Assembly: GCF_000015765.1 (NCBI RefSeq)
Contig: NC_008942.1
Location: forward strand, 759,921 to 823,920
Origin: Methanocorpusculum labreanum Z
Lineage (GTDB): Archaea > Halobacteriota > Methanomicrobia > Methanomicrobiales > Methanocorpusculaceae
Reading direction: 5' to 3'
Length of the DNA stretch: 64,000 nt
Positions 8,802-17,613 of this stretch are shown in pieces; within the stretch, counting starts at the first letter, position 1, and the number at the start of each line of letters is the position of its first letter. A model generated the notes under the pieces. The model saw nothing but the letters and a program-made list of their open reading frames with translations, ran no database searches and was not told where the DNA came from. A program made the translations under genes and the position numbers.

Positions 8802-9407
8802 TTATAGTGCGTCTTCGTCTTCATCTTCCTCGTCATCGCTTTCGGATTCGCCGCGTCTGCTGCTTAAAAGCACGTTTGCGGATTCGCCGAGTTTACGCAT
8901 GATCTCGCTGATCTTGTCTTCGATGTCGATCTCATCATCGATTTCCAGGGATGTTCCTTCGATCTCCAGCAGGAATCTGGCGACTTCGCTTGATTCGAAG
9001 AGGATGTCATCGAGTTCATCGAGTGTGAAAAACCCGCACATCGCTCCGTAGAAGAAGGTCGCTCCTGATTTTCTGACCTTTCTTTTGAACGAGTTGCGTG
9101 CCTGATTGACGGCCTGGGGGCTGTATGTTTCTTCCATAAACGGACAGAGTTCGGGAAGGTGTTCTCCGATGAACGTCATCTCTGCGCCGTACGGTGTTTT
9201 GAAGTCGGAACAGAGGCGTGCGATCGCCCATTCCCGGGCGGTTATATAGGTTCTTTTTCTGAGGAAGACGTTGACTTTTCGATAGGTGGCTCCGTCAACT
9301 TTTTTGAATTTCTGATACTTGTTTATCTCTTCGCTGCGGTCTTCCTCGGCAAAGCGGTCGTTTTGCACCAAAGGAGTGTCTTCAATGAGATGTTCGTATT
9401 CGTCCAT
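8802..9407 (-). CDS. Conserved archaeal protein, DUF5806-like
   Basis: 201 residues. The core from about residue 28 to 150 (KYQKFKKVDGATYRKVN, TYITAREWAIARLCSDF, TYSPQAVNQARNSF) is strongly conserved-looking and, from memory, matches the archaeal DUF5806 family of unknown function. The C-terminus is an acidic tail of Ser, Asp and Glu. The arrangement of helices with Arg/Lys-rich patches suggests nucleic-acid binding, but this is only inference. It lies 73 bp upstream of the start of glmM in the same direction. Confidence 0.75.
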   Translation of the reverse strand: MDEYEHLIEDTPLVQNDRFAEEDRSEEINKYQKFKKVDGATYRKVNVFLRKRTYITAREWAIARLCSDFKTPYGAEMTFIGEHLPELCPFMEETYSPQAVNQARNSFKRKVRKSGATFFYGAMCGFFTLDELDDILFESSEVARFLLEIEGTSLEIDDEIDIEDKISEIMRKLGESANVLLSSRRGESESDDEEDEDEDAL

Positions 9408-9584
9408 TGCTGTTATCAGAATATAGGGGTTCTAAGTATATTTTAGGGTTTGCCGGTTTGGAAATGCAGGTCATTTTTCATATCGCATCATATGGTTTAT
9501 TTCATGTGTTGATAAGGTGCATTCGCGTGGAAATGTGGTGTCCAGTTGGGTAATTCACAATACGTATTCAAAAAAAAGAGAGGA

Positions 9585-10499
9585 TTATTCGCCGTTTGCC
9601 AGCGGGAAGTAGCTGCGGTACGCCTTTCTACGCTCGTCGATGTCGGTATGGATGTAGATTTCTGTTGTCTGGATGGAGTTGTGTCCGAGATTTTCCTGGA
9701 CTACACGGAGATTGTGCGAACGTTTGTAGAGTTCGCTGGCATAACTATGCCGGATTTTATGGGGAGTAATTCCCGGAGGTGCGTAGATGTTGAAAATATG
9801 CTGAACGGTTCTGGGGGAGATGGCGTTCCCGTTTCGTCCTTCGAAAACCGGGCCGCTTTTTTTGCCGTTCAGATGCTCGCGGATTTTGTTCAGCGTGTCT
9901 GAATCGCAAAATACGATGCGGATCTTTCCACCTTTTCCCCTAACGCGAATCGTTTCTTCTTCGAAGTCGATGTGTTCTGCAAGAAGCCCGCATATCTCGG
10001 AGATACGCATTCCGGTGGCGTAGATCGTTCGGATGAGAAGGGCATTTCTCGGATTTTCTATCGAGTTGATGAACGCCACCACTTCATTGTGCTTTAGGTA
10101 TTTGAGTTCCCGGTCCTTGATTTTCGGTCGGTCTACTTTGGTCATGGGATTTGCTTCTGTGATGTCCTGATTGATCAGATATCCGTAAAATGAGCTGAGA
10201 GCAGAGTCGTATTGGCGCAGACTCGCCGGGCTTAACTGCCGTTCATTTCGTAGAAGGGTAAAAAAATCCCCGATTTCATAGGAGTTCGTGTCGATTTCAG
10301 CTCCCATGCCGAAATTATTCAGCTCTTCGCTGGATGTCGGCACGCTTCCGTCGTTTTCTTTCAGGTAGGTTTCGTATGTTGCAAAAAGTTTCAGGATCCT
10401 CCCGTATGCCTCGATGGTATTTTCTGCATAATTCTTCGTCTGCAGATTGCTGAGGTATCTCGGAATCCAGATGCTGAAGGTTCGTTTTGGGGGTGCCAT
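9585..10499 (-). CDS. xerA: Archaeal tyrosine recombinase XerA
   Basis: 304 residues from ATG 10499, close to the usual length of archaeal XerA; the frame stays open to 10811 but that part is not protein-like. It has an N-terminal SAM-like domain (about 8-115) and a catalytic domain with all active residues: Arg165 (ATGMRISEI), Lys189 (RGKGGK), His247 and Arg250 (TPHKIRH), His273 (LGHNSIQTTEIYIH) and nucleophile Tyr282. XerA resolves chromosome dimers at dif. A dif-like 28-bp palindrome lies 40 bp upstream of this start. Confidence 0.92.
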   Translation of the reverse strand: MAPPKRTFSIWIPRYLSNLQTKNYAENTIEAYGRILKLFATYETYLKENDGSVPTSSEELNNFGMGAEIDTNSYEIGDFFTLLRNERQLSPASLRQYDSALSSFYGYLINQDITEANPMTKVDRPKIKDRELKYLKHNEVVAFINSIENPRNALLIRTIYATGMRISEICGLLAEHIDFEEETIRVRGKGGKIRIVFCDSDTLNKIREHLNGKKSGPVFEGRNGNAISPRTVQHIFNIYAPPGITPHKIRHSYASELYKRSHNLRVVQENLGHNSIQTTEIYIHTDIDERRKAYRSYFPLANGE

Positions 10500-10538
10500 T
10501 TCCGTCTGATTACTTCTTGGTTCTTGGTGTAGATAATG

Positions 10539-10566
10539 ATTGCGCATAATAGACATTATGCGCAAT
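10539..10566. other. Candidate dif recombination site for XerA
   Basis: Two perfect 11-bp inverted arms, ATTGCGCATAA and TTATGCGCAAT, separated by the 6-bp spacer TAGACA, total 28 bp. This is the geometry of bacterial and archaeal dif sites (11-6-11), and the spacer-proximal ATAA/TTAT resembles the Pyrococcus site as I remember it. It lies just upstream of xerA on the opposite side of its start. An operator for autoregulation of xerA would look the same, so function is inferred. Confidence 0.6.
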
Positions 10567-11392
10567 ATTTTGATTGTTTTTCGAATCAAAAATAAGCTCA
10601 AAATGAGTTTTATTTTAAAAACAAATGGATTTAAACGGTTTTTAGATTTTTGATGGAAATCGGCATAATTCCTAAGGTCCGTCCGGGTCGTTTTTTCTCG
10701 TCCTGCTGCTTTAGGGAAATAACGGGGTTTTGAGAGGTTGTGATGCTTTGAACGATGGATCATATTGCTGGGGTCTCGAAAGGGCTGTAAAACGAAGATA
10801 TGAAAGAGCAATTTTTCGCGATCCGGAAATTTTTCTGCAGCAGGGGGGGTGATAGTTTTTCCTTCCTCCTTGTTTAGTTTGAAAAACGAGATCTTCGATG
10901 GTTTGAGTGGAAATGAACGAGGGGTGAATCCCTCTTCAATAATTTAGAATGTCGGGAGATTGGAAGTTCTCTTCAAATATGGGGCAGATTCAAACAATTG
11001 ATCAAAAACTATGAAATTGCTCAACGTCTGATTATAATCTGATTTTCATCGATCGGGTGAAGTATGTGTCCCAATAGGTTTCCACTTGATTCTTCGAAGA
11101 GCAAAAAACTGTATGAAATCCGTCATTATGGGGTGCTGTCGATGATTCGGGTTTTTTTTCCATACCCTCATGTGGTTTTTCCTTTGTGGATTGGTCTGTA
11201 TTCTGCCGATGTCGGGGCAACTGTGTAATTTTTTTGTTTTTTCTCGTAAGTTCCACTGGAACAATCCTTGTGGGGTTACCTAATAAACCATATGATGCTA
11301 TATCGCCTCGTGTTTTCAAACAACTCCTCTTCTGCTCATCTCGTGCATGAAAACCATTATTATCTCTCCCGCATCATCTAACGAAGAACATC
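10567..11392. other. Long intergenic region without a supported gene
   Basis: Beyond the dif-like site this stretch has several short open frames on the minus strand (for example 11032-11319) with Lys/His-rich, low-complexity translations and no ribosome-binding sites. I see no tRNA, repeat copy or clear hairpin. It may include the promoter of the gene starting at 11393. Confidence 0.5.
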
Positions 11393-12472
11393 ATGGCAAT
11401 CCTGAAAATAAGGGGAGGGGATCTCGACCTCGTCGAGTATGACTTCACCTCCTTTCGTCCCGGAGAACACATTTACACAGACATTCCTGTCGTAAAAGCT
11501 CCAATTCCGCAAAAAGGATCATTCAATGTCACCGTACCATCGCGTATCCACCTTTCTGTTCTGGATATGAACCGTTTCTCTCCGGGCATGCCTGGAGGGG
11601 GGGGACTCGGATTCGCTTTACAGATCTACAGCAATGCGACCGTGTCCTGTACGTCTGGAGACAACGTCATTGACTCCCCGCGTATTCTTTTGATCGAGCA
11701 TCTGGTTGCCGCATTCAAAGCGGTTACCGGCTATGCTGGAGGCTTCATCATCCAGACTCAGGATCACGGCAAAGAACACGTAGGTCTCGGCTCCACCTGT
11801 ACAATTGCTTCGGCGGTCGTTGCTGCAATGAATGAAGCAACGGGATGCCCGCTAACTAATGATACCATCCGCCGACTTATCGGCCACAACTATGTTGAAG
11901 AGACCAATGAGCCGGGAATGATCGCATTCGGCTTTGAAACGGGTGTCGGTGCGGCAACATCGATATACGGCGGCATGAACATCCTCGGCGATCAGCTGAC
12001 TCATGTATACCAGCACCCGTTCGCTGAAGACAAAAACGTCTTCATCATCACGCCGAACATTCATGCCGAGGACGACAATGCGGGTCTGGAAGAGTTCTCT
12101 CTTCTCATGAACCGGGCACGGACCCTTGACTACCGTGATCGGGAACTCAAAGCCTACATGATTATGATGGATATGATCCCCGCGATCGAAAAAGGCGATC
12201 TTATCAAAATGGGAGATATCATGTGGGAGATCGAGTTCCGCGGTTCGAAACGTGCCGAGGTCCAGCATCACACATTTATTATATATCAGCACATGAATGC
12301 CCTCAGGCAGGCCGGACTCGAGTTCGTGGCAATGAGTTCGGTCGGTCCCTCGATCTGTGTGGTCACCGCAAAAACCGAGCAGGAGATGAAACCGATCCTT
12401 GATTCTCTCGGCCTGGAGATCTCCGTCAGCACGAAAGTCGACAACACCGGGATGAAAATCACGCAAAATTAA
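11393..12472 (+). CDS. mptG: GHMP-family protein, probable beta-ribofuranosylaminobenzene 5'-phosphate synthase
   Basis: 359 residues of the GHMP superfamily. PSRIHLSVLDMN near the N-terminus, the nucleotide loop HVGLGSTCTIAS, the helix MDMIPAIEKGDL and the C-terminal AMSSVGPSICVV line up with the same elements of methanogen beta-RFAP synthase, which joins p-aminobenzoate (or 4-hydroxybenzoate) to PRPP in methanopterin synthesis. The glycine loop GGGGLGFAL replaces the usual GGIGLAL, and the protein is longer than the jannaschii enzyme, so a divergent paralogue is possible. The window also holds mptD, another step of the pathway. Confidence 0.68.
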   Translation: MAILKIRGGDLDLVEYDFTSFRPGEHIYTDIPVVKAPIPQKGSFNVTVPSRIHLSVLDMNRFSPGMPGGGGLGFALQIYSNATVSCTSGDNVIDSPRILLIEHLVAAFKAVTGYAGGFIIQTQDHGKEHVGLGSTCTIASAVVAAMNEATGCPLTNDTIRRLIGHNYVEETNEPGMIAFGFETGVGAATSIYGGMNILGDQLTHVYQHPFAEDKNVFIITPNIHAEDDNAGLEEFSLLMNRARTLDYRDRELKAYMIMMDMIPAIEKGDLIKMGDIMWEIEFRGSKRAEVQHHTFIIYQHMNALRQAGLEFVAMSSVGPSICVVTAKTEQEMKPILDSLGLEISVSTKVDNTGMKITQN

Positions 12473-12500
12473 CTACAACCTGACGCCTGAATAATACCAC

Positions 12501-12536
12501 AGAGAAAAGTATTAACCTTCATCTCTTCCAAGAATA
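12501..12536 (+). promoter_or_regulatory. Promoter copy 1 of the duplicated lipoprotein genes
   Basis: GAGAAAAGTATTAAC followed by CATCTCTTCCAA and a short A-rich run ends six bases before the ATG. The same block recurs at 13485-13520 before the next paralogue, so promoter and gene were duplicated together. AAGTATTAAC is a plausible BRE/TATA element. Confidence 0.5.
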
Positions 12537-12542
12537 GAATGT

Positions 12543-13322
12543 ATGAATGTTAAACTTCTTGGAGGTGTGTTTGCCGTCTTAGTAGTCTGCGTGTGTGTCG
12601 CAGGCTGCATCGGGACCCAGACCCCGCCAGCGGAAACTGCTCCGGATGCCCTGGTAGGTACCTGGGTAGGCGTAGAAAGTGGTCTGCTCGTTTCCTATGA
12701 TCTGACTCTTGTGTGTAATGAAGACGGTACGGCAAAACTTACCGGAAGTTTCAGTGGTGGAGGCTTGAGCAAAACCCTGAATGCAAACCTTAAATGGGAG
12801 TATGTATCGGGCAACCAGTATGTTGGAAAGAGCGGTGATAATTCACTTGCGATTTATCTGACTGGGGATACCCTTACCATTACGGTGAACCCGAAGAAGA
12901 TGGGTATTGCAGACTTCGATATTGATTACGATGTCCACATGACCCGTTCGAGCGGTGCTGTTTCGACAGCAACTCCAACGACTACGGCCACGGTAGCTCC
13001 AACCACCACGACCCCCGATGCGGTTGTTGGAAGTTGGAAAGGTTCTGAAAATGGTGTTGTTTCCTACGAGCTCACCATGGTCTACACGGCAGACGGAAAT
13101 GGTGTGATCACCGGTACCTTTGATGTAATGGGACAGAAAAAGTCCTTTACCAAAGATGTGACCTGGGAGTATCTGAACGAAAACAAGTATCAGGCAAACT
13201 ACGGCTCTGAAACGCTGCCTCTGCAGCTCATCGGTACGGAACTTGTTGTAACGCTTGTCCCGTCCAAGCTCGGCATCGAGGGAATGGACAACCCGCTCTC
13301 GATTCCGACGAGCAAAATATAA
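12543..13322 (+). CDS. Lipoprotein with two related beta-rich domains
   Basis: 259 residues. N-terminal signal with lipobox VAGC (Cys22) predicts a lipid-anchored exported protein. After a short linker come two similar domains, about residues 34-145 and 165-259, each opening PDA(L/V)VG(T/S)W and containing a TxxWEY strand and a final NP/PSK(M/L)GI segment. A Thr-rich linker joins them. The GTW start and repeated strands recall lipocalin-like folds, which I cannot confirm. First of three related genes in a row. Residues 76-102 are identical to residues 73-99 of the next gene product. Confidence 0.75.
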   Translation: MNVKLLGGVFAVLVVCVCVAGCIGTQTPPAETAPDALVGTWVGVESGLLVSYDLTLVCNEDGTAKLTGSFSGGGLSKTLNANLKWEYVSGNQYVGKSGDNSLAIYLTGDTLTITVNPKKMGIADFDIDYDVHMTRSSGAVSTATPTTTATVAPTTTTPDAVVGSWKGSENGVVSYELTMVYTADGNGVITGTFDVMGQKKSFTKDVTWEYLNENKYQANYGSETLPLQLIGTELVVTLVPSKLGIEGMDNPLSIPTSKI

Positions 13323-13484
13323 CCCAATCTTTTTTCACATTCTTTTCCTCAAACATTGAGTCCGGTGATCGTGAGACAGGTATCTGCGTTGCTGTCTTGA
13401 TGATATCCGTCAACACGAAATGGAGTAATGCCGGGATCTGTAGCATCATAAAATAACTGCCGCAATGTTTTTGACTCATGTTAC

Positions 13485-13520
13485 CGAGAAAAGTATTAAC
13501 CCCCATCTCTTCCAAAAATA
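13485..13520 (+). promoter_or_regulatory. Promoter copy 2 of the duplicated lipoprotein genes
   Basis: Nearly identical to the block at 12501-12536: GAGAAAAGTATTAAC then CATCTCTTCCAA, ending six bases before the start codon. A shortened remnant (TAGAGAAAAGTAT) also precedes the third gene at about 14314. Confidence 0.5.
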
Positions 13521-13526
13521 ACTCCT

Positions 13527-14276
13527 ATGAATAGTAAACTGCTTTTTGGAATGCTTATCACGCTCATTGTCTGCATAAGTGCTGCAGGTTGTACTGCAGC
13601 GCCCAACGATCCAGCCCCGTATGAATTAGCCGGCACCTGGGTGAGCGTAGATGGTGGTTCGCCTGTAATCTCTGATCTGACTCTTGTATGTTATGACAAT
13701 GGTACGGCAAAATTAATCGGAAGTATCAGCGGCGGAGGCATGAGCAAAACCCTGAATGCAAACCTTAAATGGGAGTATGTGTCAGGCAACCAGTATGTTG
13801 GAAAGAGTGGTGACAATTCACTTCCGATTTCACTGTCAGGAAATACCATTAAAATTACGGTAAACCCGAAAAAGCTGGGTATTGCCGACATTGATATCGA
13901 TTATGAGCTCTCCATGAATCGTTTAGCTTCTTCTCCCGATGCACTTGTCGGACTCTGGAATGGTACAATAGAGGGTACTGTCTCAAATGAAGTTATGATC
14001 GACTTTCTGAAAGATGGAACCGGCTCTATCAGCGTGATTTATTATCTTGACGGCATTGAAAAGCAGGAAAAAAAGGATATGGCGTGGGAGTATGTTGATG
14101 GAAACAAGTATCAGGCAACGTATGATTCCAATACTGTGTCCCTCGAATTGTTTGGCGACGTGCTGACGATCAGTCTGATCCCATCAGAGTTTATTCCAGG
14201 AACATCAAATAGTCCGGTCACTGTCTTAACCAAATCGTTTATTCTCCCTACTCCATATATTGAATCTCCCGTCTGA
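13527..14276 (+). CDS. Lipoprotein paralogue with two related beta-rich domains
   Basis: 249 residues. Lipobox AAGC (Cys22) after a short signal helix. The two domains (about 30-135 and 139-245) match those of the upstream gene in order; the first is the closer match, with 27 identical residues in the segment SKTLNANLKWEY onward, while the second has drifted (PDALVGLWNG). No Thr-rich linker is present between domains. The uneven similarity suggests recent duplication or gene conversion of the first domain. Function unknown; surface exposure is inferred from the lipobox. Confidence 0.75.
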   Translation: MNSKLLFGMLITLIVCISAAGCTAAPNDPAPYELAGTWVSVDGGSPVISDLTLVCYDNGTAKLIGSISGGGMSKTLNANLKWEYVSGNQYVGKSGDNSLPISLSGNTIKITVNPKKLGIADIDIDYELSMNRLASSPDALVGLWNGTIEGTVSNEVMIDFLKDGTGSISVIYYLDGIEKQEKKDMAWEYVDGNKYQATYDSNTVSLELFGDVLTISLIPSEFIPGTSNSPVTVLTKSFILPTPYIESPV

Positions 14277-14328
14277 AGGAAATATCACCCAAACTTTTTT
14301 TCGTCTCTGAGCCTAGAGAAAAGTATCA

Positions 14329-15012
14329 ATGGGAAAAGTTCTGACGATCGTGCTCTGCCTCCTCTGTATTGCCGCCGGAGCAGCAGTAGGGATGAATTAT
14401 GATCGTATTTCCCCGTATCTACCTTCATTCCTGCAGGATCTTACCGGATCGGATGACCCTTCTTCCCCCACGCCTGTGCCAACTTCCACACAAACAATAC
14501 CGCCCACGCCCACACCAACGAAAACACCCAGTACATCAACTCCAACCCCTACACCGACCAAAACTGCGGCTCCTACTCTTACTTCAACTCCTACAAAAAC
14601 CCCTACACCAACGGTCTCACCAACGCCTACCAGTACCCCGACTCCGGTCGTAACACCCGTTCCCCTGCCGGAAGGAACGAAAGAGATCGTCGGCACCTGG
14701 GTCGGTTCCAAGACCATCAACCTGTTCATTCTTAAAGCATCCGCCGACTTCCAGGTTGTCTTCAACGCCGACAATACCGCTCATCTGACCGGAACGCTGG
14801 ATGCGCCCGGTTACGATAATGTCCCCATTGCCAAATCCTTCACCTGGTCCTACCTTGGAAACGGCAGATACCGCGGAACCTATGGTGACAAATCGATCAT
14901 TTTTGAGATTGAGGGGGATCTCATGACCATGACCGTAAACCCGTATGATCTTGGCCTTACCGAGAATAAGTTTCTTGATATGAACATCGATGTCGAGCTC
15001 CGAAAAGTGTAA
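14329..15012 (+). CDS. Anchored surface protein, third member of the lipoprotein family
   Basis: 227 residues: an uncleaved or cleavable hydrophobic N-terminus (GKVLTIVLCLLCIAAGAAVG) without a lipobox, a Pro/Thr/Ser-rich stalk of about 65 residues encoded by CCNACN repeats (about 14470-14655), then one copy of the same domain (about 120-227) opening IVGTWVG and ending in the NPYDLGL segment. The stalk probably lifts the domain through the cell wall layer and may be O-glycosylated. The ATG sits directly in a remnant of the promoter block shared with its two upstream relatives. Confidence 0.74.
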   Translation: MGKVLTIVLCLLCIAAGAAVGMNYDRISPYLPSFLQDLTGSDDPSSPTPVPTSTQTIPPTPTPTKTPSTSTPTPTPTKTAAPTLTSTPTKTPTPTVSPTPTSTPTPVVTPVPLPEGTKEIVGTWVGSKTINLFILKASADFQVVFNADNTAHLTGTLDAPGYDNVPIAKSFTWSYLGNGRYRGTYGDKSIIFEIEGDLMTMTVNPYDLGLTENKFLDMNIDVELRKV

Positions 15013-15044
15013 ATCATTTTTCCGCGGGTTATTTATTCCGTGCA

Positions 15045-15059
15045 GTTCATATATTGAAC
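15045..15059 (+). promoter_or_regulatory. Palindrome upstream of pyrB
   Basis: GTTCA, spacer TATAT, TGAAC is a perfect inverted repeat 23 bases before the pyrB ATG and about 12 bases after a TATA-like TTATTTATT. Its place at or just after the probable transcription start suits a repressor site. Regulator unknown. Confidence 0.4.
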
Positions 15060-15082
15060 ACTGAAATTCTCGGGCACCATTC

Positions 15083-15994
15083 ATGACACACGAACAAAAA
15101 AATATCCTCTCTGTACGGGATATGGAACGTGAAGAAATCGACAAACTTCTCTGTTCCGCTGCCGCATTTGATCGTGGAAATTATACCGGCCGCGAACTGG
15201 AAGGCAAAATCCTGGCCGTCCTCTTTTTCGAACCAAGCACCCGGACCCGCATGTCCTTCTCCGCTGCGATGATGCGTCTTGGGGGCAAAATTCTGAATCT
15301 CGGCTCGGTTGAAGCTACCTCCATCACTAAAGGTGAGACTCTTTCCGACACGATCCGCGTCATTTCCGGATACTGCGATGCGATCGTTCTGCGCCACCCC
15401 AAAGAGGGTGCCGCCCGTCTTGCAAGCGAGGTCGCTTCCGTTCCCGTCATCAACGGCGGGGACGGAGCAGGTCAGCATCCCTCCCAGACATTACTCGATC
15501 TCTTTACCATTCGCGAGTCGATGCGGATCGAAAACATCGACGTCGGACTCCAGGGCGATCTTCGGTATGGCCGGACCGTCCACTCTCTTGCTTTCGCCCT
15601 GGCCAAATACAATAATGTGCGGCTCCATACGATCGCTCCCGACGGACTCGATTTTCCCAGATATATTAAAGAGGATCTTCGCGATATCGGCGTCGAACTT
15701 ATCGCCCATGACCATATCGAGCAGGCACTTCCCGAACTCGATGTCCTGTATGTGACCCGTCTTCAGCGGGAACGTTTCCCCGACCCGGTTGCTTTTGCAA
15801 ACTATGCCTCCACCTACCGGATCACGCCCGAACTTCTGGAATGTGCCAAACCCGGCATGATCGTGCTCCATCCCCTCCCCCGTGTGGACGAGATCGATCC
15901 GGCGGTCGATTCCCTTCCATGTGCCAAATACTTCGAACAGGCGCACAACGGAGTGCCGATTAGAATGGCGATGCTGAACGAGGTGATCAACTAA
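15083..15994 (+). CDS. pyrB: Aspartate carbamoyltransferase catalytic subunit
   Basis: 303 residues, the normal length. Carbamoyl-phosphate motif FEPSTRTRMSF (Ser52-Thr-Arg-Thr-Arg), HPxxG-like HPLPRVDEI for aspartate binding, and GDGAGQHPSQTLLDL are intact. It catalyses condensation of carbamoyl phosphate with aspartate, the committed step of pyrimidine synthesis, in the cytoplasm. The next gene encodes the regulatory subunit and overlaps by one base (TAATG), so the allosteric PyrB6-PyrI6 type enzyme is expected. Confidence 0.97.
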   Translation: MTHEQKNILSVRDMEREEIDKLLCSAAAFDRGNYTGRELEGKILAVLFFEPSTRTRMSFSAAMMRLGGKILNLGSVEATSITKGETLSDTIRVISGYCDAIVLRHPKEGAARLASEVASVPVINGGDGAGQHPSQTLLDLFTIRESMRIENIDVGLQGDLRYGRTVHSLAFALAKYNNVRLHTIAPDGLDFPRYIKEDLRDIGVELIAHDHIEQALPELDVLYVTRLQRERFPDPVAFANYASTYRITPELLECAKPGMIVLHPLPRVDEIDPAVDSLPCAKYFEQAHNGVPIRMAMLNEVIN

Positions 15995-16461
15995 TGGTCA
16001 GGGCAATATCCGACGGAATCGTGATTTCGCCGATCAAAAATGGTACGGTCATCGACCACATCACTCCGGGCGAGGGGCTTACCGTTCTTCGCATCCTTGG
16101 AATTCGCGACGGAACAAATGTTACGGTCATCGTAGCGTCCAATGTCCCAAGTTCCCGCGGGGGCAGAAAAGACATGGTCAAGATCGAGAACCGCGAACTC
16201 TTAAAAGACGAAGTGGATAAGATCGCTCTTGTCGCTCCCGACGCAACGATCAGTATCATCAGAAACTTCAAAGTCTCGGTCAAAAAACCCGTCGAGGTCC
16301 CAAAGCAGATCATCGGCGTGATCAAATGCCCGAATCCGAACTGTATTACCAATACCAAAGAGCCGGTCCAGAGCAGATTCGTAGTACACCCGCGGGGATT
16401 CCGCTGTCAGTACTGTGATTCCCTCATCTCCTGCGAGATGGACATCGGCGACTACATCTGA
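15994..16461 (+). CDS. pyrI: Aspartate carbamoyltransferase regulatory subunit
   Basis: 155 residues. N-terminal nucleotide-binding domain (GTVIDHITPG, VASNVPS) and C-terminal zinc domain with four cysteines in CPNPNC and CQYC. It carries effector sites for ATP/CTP and bridges catalytic trimers. The start codon shares one base with the pyrB stop. Its 3' end overlaps the convergent trm1 gene by 10 bp. Confidence 0.96.
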   Translation: MVRAISDGIVISPIKNGTVIDHITPGEGLTVLRILGIRDGTNVTVIVASNVPSSRGGRKDMVKIENRELLKDEVDKIALVAPDATISIIRNFKVSVKKPVEVPKQIIGVIKCPNPNCITNTKEPVQSRFVVHPRGFRCQYCDSLISCEMDIGDYI

Positions 16462-17591
16462 AGATTTTTGGCATTCCAGAGACGGATCTTCTCCTCGATA
16501 AGAGGCAGAGGAGCCGTCGTTTTTATCCCGGTATCGCAGAAATGGGTTCGGGTCGTATAATACCCGGCCTCATTCAGGCTTGCGATCAGCTCTTCCATAT
16601 TGGGCGGCGAGACCTTCATGTTCCGGGAAATGATGTGATAATCGTAATACGTGCAGGTCTCGGGTTCTGCGAGCAGAAACGTCAGCATTTTTTCCATCTG
16701 CCGTTTGGTTCCAAACTGCAGCTCTGCGAGGGCGGTCTGCATTTCGGCAAGGATCTCCTTTTCCTGCAGAGGTCCCATCCACAAGGGCCCAACAGGTACG
16801 GTCTCGACGCCGCAGTGGGGACAGATATGCATTTTCGGGTAGAGAGAGCCTTTCTGTTCTTCCCGGTAGAGACACTTTGGGCACTGCATGACAAAACCGA
16901 TCTGTGCAAGTGTTTCGTCGGCGGCCGTGACTTTGCCTAAAACCCTGACATGCGAGCGGAAGTAGTGGGACTTCGCATAACTCAGGATCGGCTTCATGCC
17001 GCGGTCGTATTTCACGAGTTCCCGGGCCATCGTCCCCATCATCATCCGAAGGCCCACTTCTGCGTGATACTCTGTGTTTCTCGGCGTCGCAAAATATCTG
17101 CGGCACCCGGCTTTGAAATGAGCTCCGCAGAGAGGGGCCGTATCCGTCGCCGTGACAAAAAGATAATGTTTTGCGGCCCTGGACGCGGCATCGAGAAAAG
17201 GAACAGGCGTTCCGAACGGATCGAGGTCGATCGAATCGAACCGGGACGTGCACATCAGCCGGTTCGCATCATCGCAGGTCACACTGATATCGCCGCCGAG
17301 CTTCTCTGCATTGTATTTGATGATTTTGACCGCCTGCTCGTCCCGGTCATTGATCGTGACCGGAATCTTTGCCTCGTTGGCGATCCTAAGTCCGCGGACT
17401 CCCGTCGCCGCCATCGCGTCCAGATAATCCTCCGGCTGAACGATTTTTGTTAAGAGCACCGTCATATCACGGTTGAACTCCATTTTGGTATTGTAAAAAA
17501 CCGGCGCCGACCCTGGTGGAAACTGCGTAGTTTCATCCTGCACCGGAGCGGTAAACGTAGTGCTCCCTTCCGTGATCTCCCTGCATTCCAT
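16452..17591 (-). CDS. trm1: tRNA (guanine-26-N2)-dimethyltransferase
   Basis: 379 residues of Trm1. SAM-binding segment LDAMAATGVRGLRIA, catalytic-type motif DLDPFGTPVPF, and the C-terminal zinc cluster CPKCLYRE with CPHCG match the archaeal enzyme. It makes N2,N2-dimethylguanosine at position 26 of tRNAs. A tRNA-Arg gene in the same orientation lies 22 bp upstream of its start, so the two might share a transcript. The 3' end overlaps pyrI on the other strand. Confidence 0.95.
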   Translation of the reverse strand: MECREITEGSTTFTAPVQDETTQFPPGSAPVFYNTKMEFNRDMTVLLTKIVQPEDYLDAMAATGVRGLRIANEAKIPVTINDRDEQAVKIIKYNAEKLGGDISVTCDDANRLMCTSRFDSIDLDPFGTPVPFLDAASRAAKHYLFVTATDTAPLCGAHFKAGCRRYFATPRNTEYHAEVGLRMMMGTMARELVKYDRGMKPILSYAKSHYFRSHVRVLGKVTAADETLAQIGFVMQCPKCLYREEQKGSLYPKMHICPHCGVETVPVGPLWMGPLQEKEILAEMQTALAELQFGTKRQMEKMLTFLLAEPETCTYYDYHIISRNMKVSPPNMEELIASLNEAGYYTTRTHFCDTGIKTTAPLPLIEEKIRLWNAKNLQM

Positions 17592-17613
17592 GATTGAACC
17601 CCAAAAATGTAAA

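Noticed and set aside
10500-10811. N-terminal extension of xerA
   Set aside because: Lys/Arg-rich, unlike XerA, and would run through the dif-like palindrome.
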